Positions 57,160 to 63,849 of a stretch of 64,000 nucleotides of DNA are shown here, piece after piece. Source of the DNA: a virus; the IMG/VR virus record IMGVR_UViG_3300009030_000001, positions 1-64,000 of that record. One strand, 5' to 3'. The notes under the pieces were generated by a model, which made no database searches, had not been told where the DNA came from, and saw only the letters and a program-made list of their open reading frames with translations. A program made the position numbers and the translations under genes. The number at the start of each line of letters is the position of its first letter. The stretch's first letter is position 1.

Positions 57160-57248
57160 GATGGACTCCTAGTCACGGGATGAAAACCGGCCTGATGCCG
57201 TTGGCTTGGACAGCTTACCGTATACGGAACGTCGCCGGCTTTGAAGTG
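57160..57248 (-). promoter_or_regulatory. Intergenic region with CCGTATACGG palindrome
   Basis: The gap between two minus-strand genes contains CCGTATACGG (57218-57227), identical to the site at 21409-21418. Read on the minus strand, CTTCAA and TATACG are 16 bases apart, so the site may overlap a -10. It could be an operator or a promoter for the gene ending at 56656. Confidence 0.4.
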
Positions 57249-57812
57249 TCATTCCGTGGTTGCTGGCTTCGGAACCCTGATCCGCCTAGACCAGATCCGG
57301 AGCCCGATCAGGCCGAAGATCAGCACGACCACGATGCCGAACAGGCCGTAGCGTTCCCAGATGGCCTGGAAGTATCGGTAGTAGTCCTCCGATTCCGTCA
57401 GTTCGACGCGCAACTTGGCAACCTCCGCGGTTCGTTCCGTCAACTCTCGGGTGCGGTCGACTAGATCACGCGAGATCGCGTCCCGTTCGCGCGTGCGAGT
57501 GGACAGGTCACCTTCGATGTGAACGATCTGATCCCGCAGTCCCTGTGCGGCTGCGCGTTCCTTCGCGGCGTCAGCTGTCAGCGAGGTCACGCGTTCGGCA
57601 GTCCCCGCTCCGCCGGATCCCGTCCGTCCCCTGAAGATCTCCTTGGACTCGTCGTCCATGTGGAAGCCAGGAGCGAGCGTTGCCCCGACATGGTAGAACT
57701 GATTACCGGTCAACGGATCGTAGCTCACGCCACCGCTTGGCACGATGCGGTAGTTGCCCCAAGGCACGCAGGACGAAAGGGCTAGGAACGCCACCACGAA
57801 CATGGTCTTCAT
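57249..57812 (-). CDS. u-spanin-like lipoprotein
   Basis: The minus-strand start at 57812 gives 187 residues. An upstream start at 57938 exists but would bury the signal. MKTMFVVAFLALSSC is a lipobox with Cys15. A periplasmic part with coiled coil (RTRERDAISRDLVDRTRELT) leads to a C-terminal membrane span (YGLFGIVVVLIFGLIGLRIW, about 155-174). Outer-membrane lipid anchor plus C-terminal inner-membrane span is the topology of unimolecular spanins, which fuse membranes at lysis. Length is above T1 gp11 (134 residues). Confidence 0.55.
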   Translation of the reverse strand: MKTMFVVAFLALSSCVPWGNYRIVPSGGVSYDPLTGNQFYHVGATLAPGFHMDDESKEIFRGRTGSGGAGTAERVTSLTADAAKERAAAQGLRDQIVHIEGDLSTRTRERDAISRDLVDRTRELTERTAEVAKLRVELTESEDYYRYFQAIWERYGLFGIVVVLIFGLIGLRIWSRRIRVPKPATTE

Positions 57813-57894
57813 GGGGGCAGAATGGTAGCCGAATCGGTGAAATCCGAGGTTTCCGTATACGAAACCGCACGCGGGCAAGGTAGAGTCTCGACTT
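57813..57894. promoter_or_regulatory. Divergent control region with TTTCCGTATACGAAA
   Basis: The 82-base gap separates the spanin-like gene (-) from the gene at 57895 (+). It contains the near-palindrome TTTCCGTATACGAAA (57850-57864). A TAGAGT box at about 57879 could be the plus-strand -10. The palindrome position between divergent genes suggests a shared operator. Confidence 0.45.
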
Positions 57895-58413
57895 ATGAAG
57901 TACTGTGCAGGTTGCAATGGCGCGATTTCGGACGGCAATGACGTGCAACGTGATGGGGACGACTACCACACTGAATGCGCGTCCAAGTTTGATTCGGAGC
58001 ATGGTGTTCCGTCTGTTGCGGCAAGTCCGTTGACCGAGGATGTCGAAGCTCGCTACTGCCCACCGAAGGATGGTCCTCAAATCGAAGTGACCCGCCCCCT
58101 TCGCGGTTATCTGGGTGTCTACCCCAGTGCCCTGAGTGATCTTCGCGACATCGTGGAATCAGCAAGCTCGACCGAAGCGGACATCGTGACAGCTTCGATA
58201 AGACTATTTGATCGTACAACCAAGCCGCCTAGAAAACGGATGGCCGAAGCGATGATCGAAGAACGCGGAACGGCGCGACTGGCCGAGCGGCACCGGTTGC
58301 TTCTGGCTGCTATGGAAGAACTTCGGCAGCCGGTCGATGAGATGACCCGCCGCATTGCCGCGAAAGCAGTGGCGCAAGACCGTGAATTGGAAGACTACGA
58401 ATCTGAGGACTGA
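57895..58413 (+). CDS. Zinc-knuckle hypothetical protein
   Basis: The 172-residue product begins MKYCAGCNGAISDGNDVQRD, DYHTECASKF: C-x2-C and H-x2-C ligands make a plausible LIM-like zinc knuckle. The rest is helical and charged (RPLRGYLGVYPSALSDLRDI; EERGTARLAERHRLLLAAME). Function unknown. Confidence 0.55.
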   Translation: MKYCAGCNGAISDGNDVQRDGDDYHTECASKFDSEHGVPSVAASPLTEDVEARYCPPKDGPQIEVTRPLRGYLGVYPSALSDLRDIVESASSTEADIVTASIRLFDRTTKPPRKRMAEAMIEERGTARLAERHRLLLAAMEELRQPVDEMTRRIAAKAVAQDRELEDYESED

Positions 58414-58414
58414 C

Positions 58415-58753
58415 ATGGAACAGGGCCAGTTCAACTTCGAGGAAGGCAAGCGCAGGCGCGACGAGGCGATGGGACGGGCGGACAACCACGCCAACAACGA
58501 ATGGAAGGTGCTCGCCAGCATGGCGGTCTTCCTGCTCGCCGGAGGAATGGAGACGTTCACGACCGACGACGTGTGGCAGTTGCTCGCGACTCGACCAGAG
58601 GTTACTACGCACGAACCGAGGGCATTGGGGCCGGTGATGACCAAGGCCCAAGTGAGTGGACTGATCGAACCCATCGATGGACTGTTCAGGAAGTCGATTC
58701 AGTCGGTTTGCCATCGTAGATCCAAGCAGGTTTGGAGGGCGACTGATGTCTAA
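58415..58753 (+). CDS. Conserved small phage protein
   Basis: ATG 58415 gives 112 residues. QFNFEEGKRRRDEAMGRADN, then EWKVLASMAVFLLAGG, FTTDDVWQLLA and a terminal RRSKQVWRA, is the pattern of phage proteins with an N-terminal helix and a winged-helix-like middle (T-x-D-D-V). A DNA-binding or packaging-accessory role is possible. Overlaps the next gene by eight bases. Confidence 0.6.
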   Translation: MEQGQFNFEEGKRRRDEAMGRADNHANNEWKVLASMAVFLLAGGMETFTTDDVWQLLATRPEVTTHEPRALGPVMTKAQVSGLIEPIDGLFRKSIQSVCHRRSKQVWRATDV

Positions 58754-58937
58754 GCCTTGCAAGCCCAGATTCACCGCAGCGGACTTTCCGCCGCATCCCT
58801 ACGAGCCATCGCCCACTGGCAAGCCGTGTCCGACATGCAAGCAACGGGAGGGCGACAACAACCTGCTTGGAGACTGTCGCGTTTGTGCGGCGGTGTTCTT
58901 CAACAAGATCGCCGACGAGGATGAACCCCATGTCTAA
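58746..58937 (+). CDS. Small zinc-ribbon protein
   Basis: ATG 58746 gives 63 residues. CPTCKQREGDNNLLGDCRVC gives two CxxC pairs. The short basic N-terminus (KPCKPRFTAADFPPHPYEPS) precedes. One of many small zinc proteins in this genome. Function unknown. Confidence 0.5.
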   Translation: MSKPCKPRFTAADFPPHPYEPSPTGKPCPTCKQREGDNNLLGDCRVCAAVFFNKIADEDEPHV

Positions 58938-59157
58938 GTTCGAGTTCTTCGAATGCGAAACCTGTCAGGCCAAACCAGGATCGCCGAGTCTGTGTGCTGG
59001 CTGCATCAAGAATCGCGAGACCATTTCGGAGCTAAACCGATTCCTGCGCCGCGCCGAGCAGGGCATGGACGCAATCGAGTTGTTCCCAGGTGCAGCCAGG
59101 GCAATCGCTAGTTACTACAACATGGAACTTCGCTGCACCGGATACACCGATGGATGA
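58930..59157 (+). CDS. Small zinc-binding protein
   Basis: ATG 58930 gives 75 residues with ECETCQAKPGSPSLCAGCIK (two CxxC pairs) followed by a helix (ISELNRFLRRAEQGMDAIEL). Overlaps both neighbours by eight bases. Function unknown. Confidence 0.5.
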   Translation: MSKFEFFECETCQAKPGSPSLCAGCIKNRETISELNRFLRRAEQGMDAIELFPGAARAIASYYNMELRCTGYTDG

Positions 59158-59596
59158 ATCCAAGGCCGAGGCAGTCGAGAAGGCAATCCTGGACGCGGTC
59201 CCCCACGTACGCGCGATCGTTCGCATGGTCGCTGGCGGTCAAGTAGCCGATGCCGCTTCCGATTCAGTGTTCGTGCCTGCTGCCAACTACCTGATGGGTG
59301 TGGTGAGTGAGCGCACATCCGAGTTGAAGGCCGAGCGGGACGACTCCTGGAAGAATGGTAACGAGGCGATTATCGGTTGGGCAAAGGACAAGTCAGAGAT
59401 GATCCGTATGGCCGTCGAGATCGCCAAGCTAAAGGCTGTGGTAGATGCAGTCCCGAAACTGCTGGAGCGAATTGAAGGTGTCGCAGAGTTCTACTACGAC
59501 CTAGATCAATCCCCCGATGGGGCGACACCTGCATGGGACTTGCTCAAGTTGGCGATGGATAAGATCCGTGCCACCACCGGAGCCTCCCATGAGTGA
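59150..59596 (+). CDS. Hypothetical helical protein
   Basis: ATG 59150 gives 148 residues. The protein is mostly helical with a coiled-coil region (MRMAVEIAKLKAVVDAVPKL-like segment). The last part (YYDLDQSPDGATPAWDLLKL) is acidic. No domain recognised. Overlap with the next gene indicates coupling. Confidence 0.5.
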   Translation: MDESKAEAVEKAILDAVPHVRAIVRMVAGGQVADAASDSVFVPAANYLMGVVSERTSELKAERDDSWKNGNEAIIGWAKDKSEMIRMAVEIAKLKAVVDAVPKLLERIEGVAEFYYDLDQSPDGATPAWDLLKLAMDKIRATTGASHE

Positions 59597-60068
59597 CCAC
59601 GACAATACTGAGGATGAAAGGTGCCCAAAGTGCGGGTACACAGCCAAGGACGCTTTCATTCACGGCGATCACCACCTATGCGACGGCGAGATCCCGATCG
59701 CGATGACTCCTGACGAGTTGGTGATCGATACCCTACAAGACCGTATCATCGCCCTAGAGTCCGCCATGCCCAAGACCCCTGAAGAGTTGGTGTTCGAACA
59801 GTTCGTGACCGGTGCCTCGAAGGCGATCCAAGACCGCGACAAGTACCGTCGCGACTACCACGAGATAGCCGGGATGCACATGGCTGCGGTCATCGAGCGG
59901 AACGAGATGCTGCGGCTTCTGCGGGAGATAGACTGCGTCTTGCCGGAGTCGAGCACCGACATGGAAGATCGCATCACCGAATTGCTTCACCGGTACCGAG
60001 ACGTCAGGATCCCGAACGTGGTGGTCGGCGAGGCGCATGCCACCGGCGGAAGCAGCGCGAAGGGCTAG
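59589..60068 (+). CDS. Zinc-ribbon and coiled-coil protein
   Basis: ATG 59589 gives 159 residues. CPKCGYTAKDAFIHGDHHLC provides C-x2-C and H-x3-C ligands. A helical region (MPKTPEELVFEQFVTGASKA and RNEMLRLLREIDCVLP) follows. Function unknown; it ends before a promoter-like region. Confidence 0.55.
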   Translation: MSDHDNTEDERCPKCGYTAKDAFIHGDHHLCDGEIPIAMTPDELVIDTLQDRIIALESAMPKTPEELVFEQFVTGASKAIQDRDKYRRDYHEIAGMHMAAVIERNEMLRLLREIDCVLPESSTDMEDRITELLHRYRDVRIPNVVVGEAHATGGSSAKG

Positions 60069-60074
60069 CTCTTG

Positions 60075-60113
60075 CCTCGACAGGTCCGCTGGTGCTAGGA
60101 TTGTTCCAGCCGT
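60075..60113 (+). promoter_or_regulatory. Promoter candidate with GTTCCA/TGGAAC inverted repeat
   Basis: TTGCCT and TAGGAT lie 18 bases apart (about 60073-60102), and GTTCCA...TGGAAC follows as a hairpin or operator. The arrangement repeats that near 46780, where GGTTCC/GGAAC follows a weak promoter. It precedes the virion-type genes from 60135. Confidence 0.35.
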
Positions 60114-60134
60114 TGGAACCCACCCGGCGAACCG

Positions 60135-60503
60135 ATGTCGATCTACAACAGAGTCACCGAACTCGAACGCGATGTCCTAGCGGCCCAGGCCGATGCTACC
60201 GCTGCACTTGCACCGGTCGAGGGTTCAACGATTCGTGTCGTAACTGCTGACGACACGCTGAATTCAGCGGACAGAGTTCTCCTGGTCGATGCCTCAAGCC
60301 GTCCGATCACCATCAGCCTTCCCGCTGCTGCGACTAGCACCAGAAAGCGGCAGGATGTGAAGAAGACGGACAGTTCACGCAACCCGGTTACGCTCGCCGG
60401 CAACGGGTCGGAAACGATCGAAGGTGGTCCGACAGCCGTTTTGAGGGTGCAGGGTGAAAGCATTACGGTCATCTCGGATGGCCTAAACCGGCATATACAT
60501 TAG
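60135..60503 (+). CDS. Virion-type beta-rich protein
   Basis: The 122-residue product has a short coiled-coil start (RVTELERDVLAAQADATAAL) and a domain with NSADRVLLVDASSRPITISL and GNGSETIEGGPTAVLRVQG. This pattern recurs in phage structural and fibre proteins that end in I-x-SDG. It opens a group of three virion-like genes. Role inferred. Confidence 0.6.
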   Translation: MSIYNRVTELERDVLAAQADATAALAPVEGSTIRVVTADDTLNSADRVLLVDASSRPITISLPAAATSTRKRQDVKKTDSSRNPVTLAGNGSETIEGGPTAVLRVQGESITVISDGLNRHIH

Positions 60504-60508
60504 CACGA

Positions 60509-60682
60509 ATGGCCTACCAACCTATCCCCACAGATGTCAACCGCGGAGAAACCCGCATTGTCAGTAGCGATAGCACCGCCGAGGAACTTCTGCTGGCGAT
60601 CGTGGTCCGGCTCGACATCTTACTGGCGCACCTCGCGCTGATCACAGAGACCGAAATCGGACCCTCTGACATAGGAGAATAA
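60509..60682 (+). CDS. Short hypothetical protein
   Basis: ATG 60509 opens 57 codons (MAYQPIPTDVNRGETRIVSS, then AEELLLAIVVRLDILLAHLA). The hydrophobic helix could be an amphipathic oligomerisation helix of a virion protein. It is preceded by the previous stop at five bases and followed by the next start four bases later, fitting a coupled operon. Confidence 0.5.
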   Translation: MAYQPIPTDVNRGETRIVSSDSTAEELLLAIVVRLDILLAHLALITETEIGPSDIGE

Positions 60683-60686
60683 TCTC

Positions 60687-61226
60687 ATGACCACAATAAA
60701 CGACCCAGATGGCAAAGCTGCCATGGTCAACGATGAAGGCCAGTTAGTCACTCGTTCCATTATCGAAACCGAGCTAGAGCACGCCTCGGTACAGGGCAAT
60801 GCCTACTCTTGGGACTCGCTCGAACTGGATATCGCCGCTGGCGGCACGATGCTGTTCGTACGCAACGACAGCGACACGCTGCTGGTCTTGGACTTTCTTA
60901 TCATCAATGGATCCGACGTGATCTGCACGTGGGATGTCGGCCTCGGTGAGGAAACGACCACGCCTGCCGGGGGAACCGAGGTCATCGGCGTCAACCTGAA
61001 CCGGGTCTTCAGTAGCAAGCGGGCCGCCGCGACTTCCAGGTCGGATGAGACGGCGGTGGCGGACGCGGATGTCATCGCTCGCATCAAGACCCCCATTAGT
61101 GGTCACCACATCCACCGATTGGACGGGGTGATTCTCGGCAAAAACCATTACATCCAGATCAATCAGGAAACCGAGTCAGTCTCTGGTTCCGTCGGCCTGG
61201 TCGCTCACTATGAGGCTCCGGAATGA
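60687..61226 (+). CDS. Putative virion surface protein
   Basis: The 179-residue product has DGKAAMVNDEGQLVTRSIIE, AYSWDSLELDIAAGGTMLFV and LDFLIINGSDVICTWDVGLG. The pattern of A-x-V-x-x-x-G-x-L-x-T followed by strands with N-x-S-x-x-x-L-x-L resembles phage minor capsid or surface proteins. It is coupled with the next gene, a likely partner. Confidence 0.55.
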   Translation: MTTINDPDGKAAMVNDEGQLVTRSIIETELEHASVQGNAYSWDSLELDIAAGGTMLFVRNDSDTLLVLDFLIINGSDVICTWDVGLGEETTTPAGGTEVIGVNLNRVFSSKRAAATSRSDETAVADADVIARIKTPISGHHIHRLDGVILGKNHYIQINQETESVSGSVGLVAHYEAPE

Positions 61227-61645
61227 TCAAGGTGAGGATTGCTGACGGCACCTCGGGCCGCGTCGCCAAGGTCACCAAGGCGGGAGGGCTGGCCCAGACT
61301 CCGCCCGCTTTCGACCTGACCAAGTTCCAGGAGTTGAGCATCGCCGACACGGCCTTCAACTTCTACAGCCCACGGCCCCAGCAGAAGTTCGTCATCACTG
61401 GGATGCGGATCAAGGCGAATCGGGCAGTCAGCAATACGGTGGACGCCACGATCATCGTCTATGAAGCCGAGCAGGTCGATACGACTACGGTCGGCAAGGT
61501 TCTGCACGAAGAGGCACTGATTCGAGGCGAGGGAGCCACCTTGCTGCCCATCAACCTTGAGGTCGCGAAGGGCAAGTGGATCAACGCCAAGACGGACGAC
61601 GCTAGCGTGTTCATCACGATTCTGGGATTCTTCACCGCTGCATGA
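61223..61645 (+). CDS. Putative virion surface protein, second copy type
   Basis: The 140-residue product starts IKVRIADGTSGRVAKVTKAG, then FVITGMRIKANRAVSNTVDA and TLLPINLEVAKGKWINAKTD. The V-x-I-x-x-G-T-G-x-x-A-K-V start and following strands parallel the preceding protein (shared architecture, low identity). A paired virion decoration role is inferred. Confidence 0.55.
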   Translation: MIKVRIADGTSGRVAKVTKAGGLAQTPPAFDLTKFQELSIADTAFNFYSPRPQQKFVITGMRIKANRAVSNTVDATIIVYEAEQVDTTTVGKVLHEEALIRGEGATLLPINLEVAKGKWINAKTDDASVFITILGFFTAA

Positions 61646-61884
61646 CCATGATCATGGACGGAAGGCCCACCGTTCGTGTATACATGCGCACCGCTGGCAC
61701 TGGGAGTGCCGGAAGTGGACTGCCCTGGTGGTTTGGAGGGGCCTTCGGCCACCAGGGCCTTTACTTCGTGACAGCCCAGAACATCGGTGGCAGTAACCAT
61801 GGTAGAAGCACGACGACCAACGAGTCGAGAGATCGACGCGGTCAACGAACGGAGACGGGGACTCTCCACGGGCGAACGCCTTGA
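61642..61884 (+). CDS. Hypothetical protein
   Basis: ATG 61642 overlaps the previous stop and gives 80 residues. The first 50 (RVYMRTAGTGSAGSGLPWWF then GHQGLYFVTAQNIGG) look protein-like. The rest is Arg/Thr-rich and overlaps the gene at 61799 in another frame, so the true end of this product may matter less than its beginning. Low-moderate confidence. Confidence 0.45.
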   Translation: MTMIMDGRPTVRVYMRTAGTGSAGSGLPWWFGGAFGHQGLYFVTAQNIGGSNHGRSTTTNESRDRRGQRTETGTLHGRTP

Positions 61885-62017
61885 ACTCTCGGCTGCGATT
61901 GGAGTCGAAAGGCAGATGATGGCGATGGTCGATTGTTCCACGGGCGAACGCGTCAGCGACGACGAATTTTACCGCCGATTGATGAAGCACTACGGGATCG
62001 AACTCGGCAGGGTGTAG
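61799..62017 (+). CDS. Hypothetical helical protein
   Basis: ATG 61799 gives 72 residues: a charged helix (RRPTSREIDAVNERRRGLST, ERLELSAAIGVERQMMAMVD) and DDEFYRRLMKHYGIEL. Composition is strongly protein-like. It overlaps the preceding frame by 86 bases and ends before the structured RNA. Function unknown. Confidence 0.55.
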   Translation: MVEARRPTSREIDAVNERRRGLSTGERLELSAAIGVERQMMAMVDCSTGERVSDDEFYRRLMKHYGIELGRV

Positions 62018-62039
62018 GATCCCACAACTAACGCTGAGA

Positions 62040-62262
62040 CGTCGAACAGCGACCGTGATTCCGCGGGGCACAAGCCGGCCCGGAACCGGGCCACAGGCGT
62101 GACGGGCCGGAGAGACGGCCAACAGGCAGCGCGCTTCGGGGGCGACCCCCGGATGCCGAACGCAAGTTCGTGATGGGAATAGAAATCCCCAGCCCGGTGT
62201 GAATCCGGGGCGCTGTTTCCACACACCCTGAAGGGGAGTTCGCTACTCCCCGTTGACTCCTG
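62040..62262 (+). ncRNA. Multi-hairpin structured RNA
   Basis: The gene-free stretch holds at least six strong hairpins: GGCCCG/CGGGCC (62077-62092), GGCC/GGCC (62105-62120), CGGGGG/CCCCCG (62137-62151), CGAAC/GTTCG with a GCAA loop (62157-62170), CCCGG/CCGGG (62193-62209), and GGGGAGT/ACTCCCC (62233-62251). A strong terminator follows. Some segments (GGGAA and CGGTGTGAATCCGGGG) resemble cobalamin riboswitch core pieces, but the order is not canonical. A stable RNA of about 220-260 bases is inferred; strand follows the terminator. Confidence 0.6.
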
Positions 62263-62300
62263 CCCACCGCAGTTCTCCCGGCTGCGGTGGGTTTTTCTTT
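62263..62300 (+). terminator. Rho-independent terminator
   Basis: CCCACCGCAG (62263-62272) pairs perfectly with CTGCGGTGGG (62282-62291) over 10 base pairs with a nine-base loop, followed by TTTTTCTTT. It ends the structured RNA or the virion-gene transcript and separates it from the membrane-protein genes. Confidence 0.85.
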
Positions 62301-62400
62301 CCATGCGTTGTGTCGTGCCTCGAATCGACTTGCATCGATCCGTCGAGAAATCTCGCTAAGGTTGCGGAGTAGTACGTTTCGTGGCTACCATGCGAACGCC

Positions 62401-62694
62401 ATGGATTCGTCTACGAAGTCGCCGCCGCCTGCTCAAGTCGTGATCGACAAGAACAAGACATCCGTGACCCTGGGAGTAGCCGCCGCGCTTGTGCTAGCCT
62501 ATTCTTGGAATGCCGTTGCCATCAACGACATGCAGAACGGCATCGCCAACAACGGCAAAGCAATCGAGGAGGTCAAGGTCCAGGTCGCGAAGATCGGAGA
62601 AGCGGTAACGGGTCACGCGCGAGACATCATCCGTCTCCAAGAACGAAGCCGCGAATACGACAAGCGACTACAGGCTCTTGAAAAGGAGAAGTGA
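62401..62694 (+). CDS. Membrane protein with coiled coil
   Basis: ATG 62401 gives 97 residues; the in-frame start at 62287 lies in the terminator tail and is rejected. A membrane span (SVTLGVAAALVLAYSWNAVA, about 21-40) is followed by a coiled coil (IIRLQERSREYDKRLQALEK). One span plus cytoplasmic or periplasmic coil resembles small holin-associated or lysis-module proteins. Function inferred weakly. Confidence 0.55.
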   Translation: MDSSTKSPPPAQVVIDKNKTSVTLGVAAALVLAYSWNAVAINDMQNGIANNGKAIEEVKVQVAKIGEAVTGHARDIIRLQERSREYDKRLQALEKEK

Positions 62695-62978
62695 AATGGC
62701 TGAAACGCGAAAACATCGTCGTTACCGTCTTGATCGCGCTGCTGTTCCTCGCCATCTACGATCGGTGGGCGACTAGCACGCTGTACAGAAGTGTCCAAAC
62801 CGCCATCGAACTCAACAACGATCTTATGTCAAAGCTAAGCCAAACCTTCGTGACTGATTCAGGCGTTACCCAGACCTACACGCTGACCCGGGACGAGGAT
62901 GAAACCACCGAAGAGTTTCGTGATCGCTTCAAGGCCGACGTCGCCAAGCTGATAGACGACAACCCTCCGGCACCGTAG
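62691..62978 (+). CDS. Small membrane protein
   Basis: GTG 62691 gives 95 residues with an N-terminal span (NIVVTVLIALLFLAIYDRWA, about 8-27) and an acidic soluble tail (ETTEEFRDRFKADVAKLIDD). It overlaps the preceding membrane gene by four bases. The pair may act together in lysis or superinfection control. No family recognised. Confidence 0.55.
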   Translation: MKWLKRENIVVTVLIALLFLAIYDRWATSTLYRSVQTAIELNNDLMSKLSQTFVTDSGVTQTYTLTRDEDETTEEFRDRFKADVAKLIDDNPPAP

Positions 62979-63187
62979 TGGTAACCAAGCGGAGTAGGCA
63001 CGGCGGCTTGTGGACCGAGACCAAGCGAGTCGTCGATGGTGAGGTAAAGCAGGTGATCTGCGCATGCCCGGAAAGAGGCGCGGCCGAGACTCGACGAGTC
63101 TGCGCTGACTTCAAACAGGCGAAAACGCCGTGTGCGTGCTACTGCCACAGCACGGAGATATTCCACGCTGGAGGCGCACTTGCCTGA
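62978..63187 (+). CDS. Small basic cysteine-rich protein
   Basis: GTG 62978 gives 69 residues. CACPERGAAETRRVCADFKQ and PCACYCHSTEIFHAGG contain about seven cysteines and two histidines, suggesting metal binding. The N-terminus is basic. It shares one base with the previous stop. Function unknown. Confidence 0.5.
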   Translation: MVTKRSRHGGLWTETKRVVDGEVKQVICACPERGAAETRRVCADFKQAKTPCACYCHSTEIFHAGGALA

Positions 63188-63431
63188 GACGTCGTACTGC
63201 CCGTGGTGCAAACAGGATGTCGAGAAGGCTGTCCTCGCCGAAGCCTCGAACCTGCGTGAGATTGCCCTAGAGGACGTTGACGAACTCCTGTTCCATGCCG
63301 AGCACGATGAAGCCAACGACATGAAGACGGTTATGCGGCTTCGCGCTGCGATCCGTCAGTTGAGATGTTGCACCCGATGTCATTTTGTGACCTGTGAGTG
63401 TGAACCCGCCGCTGCCGGAGGTCCGTCGTGA
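63180..63431 (+). CDS. Small cysteine-rich protein
   Basis: TTG 63180 gives 83 residues beginning LPETSYCPWCKQDVEKAVLA. GTG 63132 is an alternative that would overlap the previous gene by 56 bases. CPWC and CCTRCHFVTCEC flank a helical middle (LREIALEDVDELLFHAEHDE). A zinc-binding, possibly dimeric, protein is inferred. Confidence 0.5.
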   Translation: MPETSYCPWCKQDVEKAVLAEASNLREIALEDVDELLFHAEHDEANDMKTVMRLRAAIRQLRCCTRCHFVTCECEPAAAGGPS

Positions 63432-63649
63432 GTGTCCAGACTGGAGGAGATCCTCCGACCTACACGACTCGCTACCGCTTTCCGCCCGATGATGGTCGGT
63501 GCGGCATAGGACCGAAGTTCGAGGATGAATTCGGGTTCGGAGTGCCGGTCGACTTCAGCGGCTTTCGAGATATTCCTACGCCACCCGAACCGCTCGGCTA
63601 TCGATGCGACGGTTCGCTCCGACTTCCTCCAGAGGAGAACTACGAATGA
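63428..63649 (+). CDS. Short Pro/Gly-rich protein
   Basis: GTG 63428 overlaps the previous stop (GTGA) and gives 73 residues, rich in Pro, Gly and Phe (YRFPPDDGRCGIGPKFEDEF). No domain recognised. Confidence 0.45.
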   Translation: MSVQTGGDPPTYTTRYRFPPDDGRCGIGPKFEDEFGFGVPVDFSGFRDIPTPPEPLGYRCDGSLRLPPEENYE

Positions 63650-63849
63650 GCCACCATTTGACAGACGACGGGGACTTCAAGAGCGATAAGTATCCGTGGT
63701 GTCCGGTTGGATTCTTCCCGCTGAATGTCACCGACCCAAGAGCGCAATCGTGCATGTTGCTCTACGCTGAGTTGACGAAAGATCCAGAGTTGGCCGCCGA
63801 TCTCCGGCAAGCTGTCATAAACCATCGGAAAATCCAATGCGAATCCTGA
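63646..63849 (+). CDS. Hypothetical small protein
   Basis: ATG 63646 overlaps the previous stop (ATGA) and gives 67 residues (MSHHLTDDGDFKSDKYPWCP; LYAELTKDPELAADLRQAVI). It overlaps the lipoprotein gene by 13 bases. Function unknown. Confidence 0.5.
   Translation: MSHHLTDDGDFKSDKYPWCPVGFFPLNVTDPRAQSCMLLYAELTKDPELAADLRQAVINHRKIQCES

Noticed and set aside
62150-62220. Cobalamin riboswitch
   Set aside because: Core-like fragments exist, but the B12-box-like piece is upstream rather than downstream and no vitamin B12-related gene is nearby.
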